64,000 nt of DNA from Roseobacter sp. GAI101 (GTDB lineage: Bacteria; Pseudomonadota; Alphaproteobacteria; Rhodobacterales; Rhodobacteraceae): the NCBI RefSeq assembly GCF_000156335.1, contig NZ_DS999213.1, forward strand, positions 36,900 to 100,899, in the 5' to 3' direction. The position numbers and the translations under genes are program-made. Shown here piece by piece: positions 1 to 7,365 of this stretch. Below the pieces are notes generated by a model. That model searched no databases and was not told the DNA's origin. It was given only the letters and a program-made list of their open reading frames with translations. Each line of letters begins with the position of its first letter. Within the stretch, counting starts at the first letter, position 1.

Positions 1-28
1 CCCGCCATCAGGTTTTGCGTATTTGGAA

Positions 29-1843
29 TCACTGCTTGTGCAGATTGACGCCCTTGGTGCGCAGATCAGGCATCTCGTACCATTTCAGCTTACGTGCCAT
101 GATCGGGTTGGTGTTTTCGATCAGGATCAGTTGCTGATCATCCCTCAAGCGCATCAGCTCATCGGGATAGGCCAGCTTGCGCTGCGTTGCGGCCCGATTA
201 TCTGTGGTGGTGCTGGACCGGCTGCTGGAGCCACCATTGCCCCCGGAGCTGGAGCTGAAGGCCGTGGCTATGGCCGAGCTGAAGTTCCACACGGTTGTCA
301 CGCCGCACATCGCTGAGAAGTATTCAGCGCTGGTCTTGTCCGGTGACCCGAAATACGCCACCGCCCCGGAGTTGGCGATGAAGCTCTCATAGTCCTGCCC
401 GTAAATCCGCCGGAGTTGGCACAAATCTTGCGTGATGCCCCAGAGCTGAATACCGAACCCCGCCATCAGGCCATAGGCTTGCTCCACCATGGTCAGACGA
501 CCCAGAGCTGGCATTTCATCGAGGATGAAGAGCACCGGCTTTTTGGGCTTATCTGCGATATTGCGGGCATTGATGGTGATGGCTTGCTGCACCAGCAGGC
601 GCAAAAACCGGCTGAAGGTTTCCAACCGATCCGCTGGCAGGATCAGAAAGATAGTCATAGGCTTGCGCTTCAAATCTGCGAAATCGAAGTCAGATTCAGA
701 AAGGCATTCACGCACCCGCGCACTATCCAGCATGTGGGTTTCTGCTTGAGCCGAGGCCAGCACATTGGCCATCAGCTTTGGCTCTTTTTGCAGACTTCTC
801 GCCCCAGTACTGGCTATCAGATGATGCGGTGATGCCGCCATCTGCTCGAACATGGCGATCATGTCATCGCCACTCAGCAAAAGCAGATCACGCACCGTGC
901 CAAGATTGCGCCGCCCATCAAACGCCGCATCGAAGCAGACGAACAGGATCAAGCCTTGGATCAAGGCCTTAGCTTCTTCCTGCCAAAACGCATCGCTTTT
1001 GCTGTTTTTCTGAACAAGACTATCAGCCAACAACATGGCGTTTTCTGTTGCATCGACATCGCCCAGCTTAATCCAATCCAGCGGATTGATCCGAGCAGAC
1101 ACACGCCCCATCGCATCAGTAGCAATGCCCCATGGATCAACGCACATCACCTCTTGGCCCAGGGCTTCACGCTCATCAGTGGTAATGCGGGCATTCTCGC
1201 CTTTTGGATCGATCACCAAGGCAGAGCCTTGATAGCACAGCAGATTGATAATGATGTGCGAGACGCCCTTGCCTGAGCGTGTGGGCGCAGATGTCAGCAG
1301 ATGGCGATCACCTTTATAAGAAAACACCTTTTCGACTGCGCCATTGACCGAGTCATCAAAGGCAGAGCCAAGGATGATTCCATCACTGCCAAACAGGCCC
1401 TTTTCATTCATGTGCTGACCATCGGCCCACTTACTTGAGCCAAAGGTCGTTGGCACATCCATCAGCGCTTTGACACCGCGACCAAGCCAGTAGCCAAGCG
1501 CGCCCAAAAACCCAAGCATGGATGCAAGCCATGCAGCGCTCCATCCCAGCACGCCGTTGCTCATGATGGCAACGAACACCAGCAGGCCAGCAGCGATCAG
1601 TGTTACAATGCGCCGAAACTCTTTTGCCTCAGGTGACAAAAACCAGCCAAGCAGAAAGCCAGCTCCAGTTGAGAGCGCCATCATGGCAATGCGCCACATC
1701 ATGAACAGCCCGTCATAGTTCGAATAGCCGTAGCTTTGATACGGCGAGCTACCAAACAAGCCTTGCGCATGGGCATCATGCCCAAGCGCAAAAACAAGCA
1801 GCGTTGCGCAAATGCGCAGTTTTGTATTCGTGTTCCAGTCCAT
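29..1843 (-). CDS. traG: Type IV coupling protein (TraG/VirD4 family)
   Basis: 604-aa inner-membrane ATPase that links a relaxase-DNA complex to a type IV secretion channel during conjugation. The N-terminus (about residues 1-120) is hydrophobic, with several membrane segments as in VirD4/TraG. A Walker A motif (SAPTRSGKGVS) lies near residue 190, and a Walker B motif (VLFILDEMPALG) near residue 440. A Gly/Ser/Thr-rich linker precedes the last 50 residues. The length is normal for the family. The ATG start has a good AAGGAG ribosome binding site. It lies downstream of the relaxase and MobC genes on the same strand, separated by a lipoprotein gene. No VirB-type channel genes are visible, so the channel may be supplied in trans or lie left of the window. 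Confidence 0.93.
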   Translation of the reverse strand: MDWNTNTKLRICATLLVFALGHDAHAQGLFGSSPYQSYGYSNYDGLFMMWRIAMMALSTGAGFLLGWFLSPEAKEFRRIVTLIAAGLLVFVAIMSNGVLGWSAAWLASMLGFLGALGYWLGRGVKALMDVPTTFGSSKWADGQHMNEKGLFGSDGIILGSAFDDSVNGAVEKVFSYKGDRHLLTSAPTRSGKGVSHIIINLLCYQGSALVIDPKGENARITTDEREALGQEVMCVDPWGIATDAMGRVSARINPLDWIKLGDVDATENAMLLADSLVQKNSKSDAFWQEEAKALIQGLILFVCFDAAFDGRRNLGTVRDLLLLSGDDMIAMFEQMAASPHHLIASTGARSLQKEPKLMANVLASAQAETHMLDSARVRECLSESDFDFADLKRKPMTIFLILPADRLETFSRFLRLLVQQAITINARNIADKPKKPVLFILDEMPALGRLTMVEQAYGLMAGFGIQLWGITQDLCQLRRIYGQDYESFIANSGAVAYFGSPDKTSAEYFSAMCGVTTVWNFSSAIATAFSSSSGGNGGSSSRSSTTTDNRAATQRKLAYPDELMRLRDDQQLILIENTNPIMARKLKWYEMPDLRTKGVNLHKQ

Positions 1844-1983
1844 AGGACCATCTCCTTGTTGAGAGTTGATAGAACCCTCTCAATAAGAAGACGTCCGACT
1901 CGTCCGCGCGGGTATAGGCTGGGTAGGAACGGGTAATTCTCTAACCAGAGATCAATTTGGTTGGGTTAGTGAGCCGATATCAA

Positions 1984-2580
1984 TCAGCACCCGTTATAGT
2001 TTTTGTTACCACTTGCCGTGATCGTATATGTGCCGCCGCGAGGGCCTGTGTAGCACCGCGAACTTGAGGATCGACGCGCGGTCGATCTGGCTTTGCGAGG
2101 TGGCGCTAGTCGCAACGTGGAGAGGCGCGTGGCTTGAGCACCCCATTCACAAGCAAGGCCATCGCCATCACCGTCTAAATTATGGGGATCTTGCGAAGGC
2201 CCGCCACTGGCCAAGAAAAATCGCTGCGCTAGCGCCCCAGATGCAAAATCACCGCAATCTTTATCACTGCCAGCAGTCAAAGTTGAAGCGGTTACAGATC
2301 TGGTAAATTGTGAACGACGATAAAGAGCGGCTGATTGTTTGCCGATATTACTGCCAGAACACTGTTTAGCGCCCCGCGCCGCAAGCTCAGCTTCTGTCAT
2401 CAGCTTAACCTTCGCCGATGATGACGGCTGAATATATGTCGCACAAACGCTGGCCGTTGGTGCTTTTTGCAAGGCTTGGGCAAAGGCCATCATCCGTTGG
2501 TCAGACGCAGCATTGTTAACAGTCCCGCCCGCACATCCAGCAAGTGTTGCGCCAATCACAATTAAAAAACTCAATCGCAT
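1984..2580 (-). CDS. Excalibur-domain lipoprotein in the mobilization cluster
   Basis: About 198 aa. I chose the internal ATG at 2580 because GAGGA precedes it and it places a lipobox (TLAGC) at the end of a short signal peptide, so the product is probably lipid-anchored. The middle carries an excalibur calcium-binding motif (DGDGDGLACEW). The C-terminus ends with a GPRGGTYTI...KNYNGC segment resembling small adaptor-type domains seen in phage and viral proteins. The gene sits between the relaxase and coupling-protein genes. A role at the cell surface during mating or exclusion is only an inference from that position. Confidence 0.75.
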   Translation of the reverse strand: MRLSFLIVIGATLAGCAGGTVNNAASDQRMMAFAQALQKAPTASVCATYIQPSSSAKVKLMTEAELAARGAKQCSGSNIGKQSAALYRRSQFTRSVTASTLTAGSDKDCGDFASGALAQRFFLASGGPSQDPHNLDGDGDGLACEWGAQATRLSTLRLAPPRKARSTARRSSSSRCYTGPRGGTYTITASGNKNYNGC

Positions 2581-2687
2581 AGAAAAATCCTCATGCCCTA
2601 AAAAGTACAACTAAAGGTTAAGCACCATTAACCCTTGGCGGGAATTGTTTTCTGGGCAAAGGCCATAAATGACATGGCCCGGTCCTT

Positions 2688-3968
2688 TTACCGCGACAGA
2701 TCAAACCCACGATTTTTCCGACGGGTTTTAACACTGGCATCTTGCGTCTGTGACTGAATTGTCCGGCGCATGTAAGCTGCGATATCGTTGGCGAGGATTT
2801 TGCGATCCTTGGCATGTTTAAATTTCAAGACACGCGCACGGGCTTGCAGGTTTTGCCGTTCTTTTAGCTGCTGGACAACTAGTCGATCCCGTTGCTCTTG
2901 ATCACGCCGCATAGCTCCCAGTGCTTCTTTGACATTGAGATCGCGAACGGGTTTAGCTTTGCCTGTTAGGCGATCAAACAATCCCCTTAGACCCTTGTTC
3001 AGGCGATCTGATCGTATTGTTGATTCTGCGATCCACCGTTCTTCCTGCTTGGTTTTTAGCATCTGACGCTCAGACCGCTGGCTAGTGACCAGCGTCTCAC
3101 GCTCAGCCAAGAGGGGCTTGAGCGCGTCGGCGTGAGACTGTTTTACTTGCGCGATATAGGCTTTCACCTGATCAGTCATTCTGGCTTTTAAGGTGCGCCC
3201 AACTTCCGTGACAGATGAACAGGCGGACGGATCGCCAAGCTTGGTCACTAAATCCTTGGCCTTAATCCCTGTCCATTTGGCGATGGCGTAAACATTGCCC
3301 TGCACATCCAATGCAACATGGCCACGACGATCACCTTTGGCGATATGATAGCCACGCTCAGCCAAAGCATTGCGATAGCTATCAAGATTATCAGAGCGTT
3401 CCCAAACCTCTTGAAATATCTGTTTGATTTCACGTGGATCGATCTTGACGCGTTTGGCTTGCTGCCATTCAGACAGTGTGAAATTTAGCGGGTTTTTATC
3501 ACCGTAAGTTGCCAGACCCTTTGGCAGGGTCCAGCCGTGATCCAGATACAGATCCCGCGCGATGTCACGTAGCTTTACTTTAAAGTGGGGTAGGTTAATC
3601 GCTTTGATTGTTTCAGGATTTATCCGCGACCACACAACATGCGCATGACGACGGCCCTCTTTCTCATGCAGAATAATGGCGCGAGGTTGGCCGGTTAAAC
3701 CCAGCTTAGCCTCAATTCTATCAGCAGCGTCTTCAAAATCTTGTTCCGAAACGTCATGCCCTTGCGGTGGATTGAGACTGACAGAAAATAGAAATTGCTT
3801 ACAGCGGGTAGCCTTCGATATGGCATGCGCCTCATCTAATGCGCCGTGCAAATCATCAGCCATGAAGCCCCGCAATTGCAGAATGCTGATATGGTCGTTG
3901 TCGCGATCATTCATCAGGTGATCTGACAGCGCCCGGGCACCAGATCTTTGCGACGCTTTGATGATCAC
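2688..3968 (-). CDS. Relaxase / mobilization nuclease
   Basis: DNA-nicking relaxase that would cut oriT and pilot the strand out of the cell. The two-histidine metal-binding motif (GRRHAHVVW) is about 130 residues in, as in relaxase/mobilization nuclease domains, and the C-terminal half is basic and predicted helical. A longer reading frame opens at 4010, but I prefer the GTG at 3968. It overlaps the TGA of the upstream mobC-like gene (GTGA), and it gives the N-terminus MIIKASQRSG, which resembles family starts I remember from related alphaproteobacteria. That gives 426 aa and translational coupling to mobC. The catalytic tyrosine cannot be assigned by eye. Confidence 0.88.
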   Translation of the reverse strand: MIIKASQRSGARALSDHLMNDRDNDHISILQLRGFMADDLHGALDEAHAISKATRCKQFLFSVSLNPPQGHDVSEQDFEDAADRIEAKLGLTGQPRAIILHEKEGRRHAHVVWSRINPETIKAINLPHFKVKLRDIARDLYLDHGWTLPKGLATYGDKNPLNFTLSEWQQAKRVKIDPREIKQIFQEVWERSDNLDSYRNALAERGYHIAKGDRRGHVALDVQGNVYAIAKWTGIKAKDLVTKLGDPSACSSVTEVGRTLKARMTDQVKAYIAQVKQSHADALKPLLAERETLVTSQRSERQMLKTKQEERWIAESTIRSDRLNKGLRGLFDRLTGKAKPVRDLNVKEALGAMRRDQEQRDRLVVQQLKERQNLQARARVLKFKHAKDRKILANDIAAYMRRTIQSQTQDASVKTRRKNRGFDLSR

Positions 3969-4342
3969 CGCTTTAAACCCAGAGCTGCCAACAAGGTCAC
4001 ACGCATCCATGCGACATCAACGCATGCTTGTTGCAGATCGCGTTCTAAATCTGGATTGACGACAAGTGTGCCTTGGTTCGAACCCTTGGCAATCTGATTA
4101 AGATTACTCGCCATGCGCGATGCACCCAGCCACGCCAAGATCTCAGCCAGAAGTTGTTGCTCCGCAACAGGTGGTTTTGACCTCTTTCGGTATTTAGGAG
4201 CCTCATCAGCCAAAACCACGGACTTGATATATGAGGCTAGTGGCATCGAACCAGCATGACCTTCAAGCTTTGCCCGTTCATCCTCAGTTAAACGCAGTGA
4301 AAACGGAGCTGGCCTTTGTGATTTTTGCTGGTGTCGTTTCAT
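3965..4342 (-). CDS. mobC: MobC-like relaxosome accessory protein
   Basis: 125-aa DNA-binding helper of the relaxase. The N-terminal part (FSLRLTEDERAKLEGHA) looks like a ribbon-helix-helix. The C-terminal part carries the characteristic MobC stretch RMASNLNQIAKGSNQG. It overlaps the upstream small ORF by ATGA and the relaxase start by GTGA, so the three look like one translationally coupled operon. It probably binds the oriT region found about 300 bp upstream and assists strand opening. Confidence 0.85.
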   Translation of the reverse strand: MKRHQQKSQRPAPFSLRLTEDERAKLEGHAGSMPLASYIKSVVLADEAPKYRKRSKPPVAEQQLLAEILAWLGASRMASNLNQIAKGSNQGTLVVNPDLERDLQQACVDVAWMRVTLLAALGLKR

Positions 4343-4602
4343 GGGTGAGGCCCACGCAGTTCATCTGCATGATCACTCAGCAGAAGATTCCAGCGTTCCA
4401 GCTCTTCAAAAACTTGTGCTGCCTGCCTGAAAGAAAGGCCTGTGGATGATTGTGATCCAGCACTGGTTTTATCATCGACCTCGGATAAAATGGCGTTCGA
4501 ACGTTTGTGTTCCAACCGCACCAATTTTCCAAATTTGATTTTTGAACGCTGCCGCCACCTTGAGGGTGAAGGCTGCTGCTTGATCGTACGATCATGCCTC
4601 AA
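4339..4602 (-). CDS. Small hypothetical protein at the head of the mobilization operon
   Basis: 87-aa basic protein with no recognised domain. Its stop overlaps the mobC ATG (ATGA), the best argument that it is real. The only start at the 5' end is a TTG without a convincing Shine-Dalgarno, and no in-frame ATG exists, so the true start may be an internal GTG near KLVRLEH. It could be a degenerate relaxosome component. Its function is unknown. Confidence 0.45.
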   Translation of the reverse strand: MRHDRTIKQQPSPSRWRQRSKIKFGKLVRLEHKRSNAILSEVDDKTSAGSQSSTGLSFRQAAQVFEELERWNLLLSDHADELRGPHP

Positions 4603-4619
4603 GCTTTGTGGTTTGAAAC

Positions 4620-4700
4620 TGCGCCGCGCGCGGGCAGGATATGATGTCCCTCACACCTGTGCATCGCCGTCCCACGCGCGCTGCGGACAGGAACCTGCAA
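4620..4700 (-). other. oriT: Putative origin of transfer (oriT) with IncP-like nic motif
   Basis: On the minus strand, positions 4642-4631 read ATATCCTGCCCG. This matches the IncP/RP4-type nic region consensus (YATCCTG followed by a GC-rich tract). The predicted nick lies between 4635 and 4634. It is about 30 bp upstream of the mobilization operon, the usual position for a relaxosome target. Flanking GC-rich short repeats (GCGCGCG tracts at 4621-4631 and 4675-4681) may be relaxosome or MobC sites. Function is inferred from motif and position. Confidence 0.6.
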
Positions 4701-4893
4701 GCTGAACCCGATCGTGTAGCGCATCAGTCTGAACAGGGTCCCCACAACCACCCGAAATGGTCGCGGACAAAAGTATACGGCCCAATTCTTTCATTGAACT
4801 TTCAAATGGTTGACGCAGACCAAACATATTTTTGACCTTAAATTAATCCATCTGCTCCAGAAATGTGACTATTTAACGAGTGAGGGGCTGAAC

Positions 4894-7152
4894 ATGGCCA
4901 CTGTGACCGGCGGAACCGGCGACGATACACTGACGGGTACGACTGGCGCAGACAGCATCCAAGGCAACGGCGGCAATGATACGATTTCGGGTGGTGCGGG
5001 GAACGACACCATTTATGGCGGGCAAAAGGGGCCGCCAAGCTACACGGCGGTCAGTAACGGGCAGACAATTAACGGGACCACCGGCCAGGACTATTTCCGT
5101 TGGTCCGCCGAAGATGGCTCAAACGCGACCATCCGTCTTGATGACGGGGGCGGTAGCGACAATGATGGTGACAATGTCGCGGATTACGTGCTGGTCGGGA
5201 CGACGAATACGACCAATACCCTTGCCTTGCGTGGATTCGACTATGGCAAGGACAAGATCGTCCTGCAGGAAAACTACACCGGCATCACATCTTCTGTCGT
5301 TCAGCATTCGCCGACCACCTATGGCGTCGTCTACACGATCACCTATGCGAACGGCCACACGCAAACTTTCAACATCGAACTGAACGGAACGGGCCCGATC
5401 AGCCCCTATCAGATATTTACGACGACGCAGCCGACGGTCAGTGACGACGACAGCCTTTCCGGTGGCGATGACGCCGATACCTTCGTGATCGAGGATGACT
5501 TTGGCAGCGACACCATCGTCGGGGGCGAGGGCGGGACTGATTACGACACGATGAATCTGTTGTCCCTCACGGGTCCGGTCACGGTGACATATACCGGGGC
5601 CGAGGCCGGGACGATCACCGATGGCGCGAACACAATCACCTTCTCCGAGATAGAGCATCTGGTTCTGACCGATCAGGCGGACACAGTCGACGGCTCTGCC
5701 GACACGGCAGGCATGTACATCGAAGCCCGGGGCGGGAACGACGACATTCTCGGCGGCTTTGGCAATGACAGTCTGCGGGGCGAAGACGGCAACGATACGC
5801 TGTCCGGTCAGGCGGGCGACGATTCGGTTGCGGGCGGGGCGGGCGACGATCTGATTTACACCGGATACGGTGCCGACACGGTCTGGGGCGATTCCGGCTC
5901 GGACAGGTTCGTCATCGACGATGGTGACGGATCGGTGACGATCTATGGCAGCGACGAAGGTGGCGATACCGATACACTGGACTTCAACACCGGTGCTGCG
6001 ACGAACGGGGTCACCGTTACTTTCGGCGGATGGGAATTCGGTGCGTTCAACTTTGACGGGACGACCGGCACTTTCTACGAAATTGAAGCGGTTCAGGGAA
6101 CGGACCTGGCCGACAGTCTGGATGCGTCGGCCGACATGTCGGGGCTCGATCTGTCCGGTGCGGCGGGTGACGACACTATTTTGGGTGGCATGGGCGATGA
6201 CTTTATCGATGGTGGCACCGGCGACGACAGCCTCAAGGGGGGGCTGGGCAACGACACGATCACCGGCGACGATGGTACCGACACGTTTTCCTATGCGGCA
6301 GGCGACGGCACCGACACGATCACCGATTTCAACACCGGTAATACGGGCACGCTGAATGACGGCGACAGCACCAATAACGATTTCATCAATCTGTCGGCCT
6401 TCTATGATGACATCTGGGAACTGCACGCCGACCAGGCCGATGACGGTATCCTCAACCAATCCAATGACGGGGTCGGCGGTGCCGACTATTCAAACAACGC
6501 GCATTTTGGCAGCGGCGGCCTGATCTTTTCAGGGGCCAGCGCGGATAATTCCAGCTTTACCTCAGAAAACACCGGCGTTGTCTGCTTTACGACCGGCACT
6601 GCCATTCGCACACCGCGCGGCGATGTCCTGATCGAGACCTTGCGGGTCGGCGATCTGGTGGTCACAGCTGATAACGGTCCTCAACCCATCCGCTGGATCG
6701 GCACGCGGCACTTGGATCACAGGGCCCTGCGCGCAGCGCCAAACCTTAGGCCGATCCTGATCAAGGCAGATGCCCTGGGCAATGTGCGGCCGTTGTTCGT
6801 CTCTCCGCAACATTCCATGATGGTTGGTGAAAGCAATCTGGTGCGCGCAAAGCACCTGGCCGAATACATGCCGGGCGTGCGCGTCGCCAGCGGCAAGCGG
6901 TCGGTCTGCTACGTCCATCTTATGTTCGACGCTCACCAGATCATTTTTGCCGAAAACGCCCCGTCGGAGAGTTTTTATCCCGGACCGATGAGTCTCAAGA
7001 TGATGGGTCATGAACCCAGAACAGAGCTTTTGACGCTGTTCCCCGACCTGAGGGCGGACCCGAGCTTGCGCGATTTTCCGGCACGTTGGTACGGCGGGCC
7101 TGCACGCGAGGTGATCAGGCGGCGCGACTTGGCGGAAATCTCGATGAACTAG
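4894..7152 (+). CDS. RTX-repeat protein with C-terminal Hint domain
   Basis: 752 aa, starting at the ATG preceded by GAGGGG with 6-nt spacing; the frame is open upstream but has no good start. The first 100 residues and several later blocks (about residues 230-250, 290-370 and 420-490) contain glycine/aspartate nonapeptide repeats (GGxGxDxxx), which bind calcium in RTX proteins exported by type I secretion. From Cys564 (VCFTTGTAIRTPRG) to the end is a Hint_2-type domain, a fold shared with inteins and hedgehog proteins that can self-cleave at its first cysteine. No signal peptide and no type I exporter gene are visible nearby. It is the first gene to the right of the mobilization module. Confidence 0.85.
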   Translation: MATVTGGTGDDTLTGTTGADSIQGNGGNDTISGGAGNDTIYGGQKGPPSYTAVSNGQTINGTTGQDYFRWSAEDGSNATIRLDDGGGSDNDGDNVADYVLVGTTNTTNTLALRGFDYGKDKIVLQENYTGITSSVVQHSPTTYGVVYTITYANGHTQTFNIELNGTGPISPYQIFTTTQPTVSDDDSLSGGDDADTFVIEDDFGSDTIVGGEGGTDYDTMNLLSLTGPVTVTYTGAEAGTITDGANTITFSEIEHLVLTDQADTVDGSADTAGMYIEARGGNDDILGGFGNDSLRGEDGNDTLSGQAGDDSVAGGAGDDLIYTGYGADTVWGDSGSDRFVIDDGDGSVTIYGSDEGGDTDTLDFNTGAATNGVTVTFGGWEFGAFNFDGTTGTFYEIEAVQGTDLADSLDASADMSGLDLSGAAGDDTILGGMGDDFIDGGTGDDSLKGGLGNDTITGDDGTDTFSYAAGDGTDTITDFNTGNTGTLNDGDSTNNDFINLSAFYDDIWELHADQADDGILNQSNDGVGGADYSNNAHFGSGGLIFSGASADNSSFTSENTGVVCFTTGTAIRTPRGDVLIETLRVGDLVVTADNGPQPIRWIGTRHLDHRALRAAPNLRPILIKADALGNVRPLFVSPQHSMMVGESNLVRAKHLAEYMPGVRVASGKRSVCYVHLMFDAHQIIFAENAPSESFYPGPMSLKMMGHEPRTELLTLFPDLRADPSLRDFPARWYGGPAREVIRRRDLAEISMN

Positions 7153-7365
7153 TCACCTTGCTAGGCTGTCGGAGACATCCGATCCATCAGCGAAGGCATC
7201 AGTTCGAATGGTGGGGAAGCTGAAAGTATTGAAAGGCGACGGCAAACAGCTAGCGAAGGATCCTTGCCCACGAACCCGGCGTTCGCGCATATCGTTAGGG
7301 ACGTCGCAGAAAGTAAAGTGCCTAGGGCGATACGGGCAAGAATGCCGCCGAGCGGCCTTTGATCT

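Noticed and set aside
1861..1881. Short inverted repeat GAGAG...CTCTC upstream of traG as operator or terminator
   Set aside because: Arms of only 5 bases and no T run; could be chance.
5119..6459. 446-aa minus-strand ORF opposite the RTX protein
   Set aside because: Val/Arg/Ile-rich antisense of glycine-aspartate repeats; no ribosome binding site or family match.
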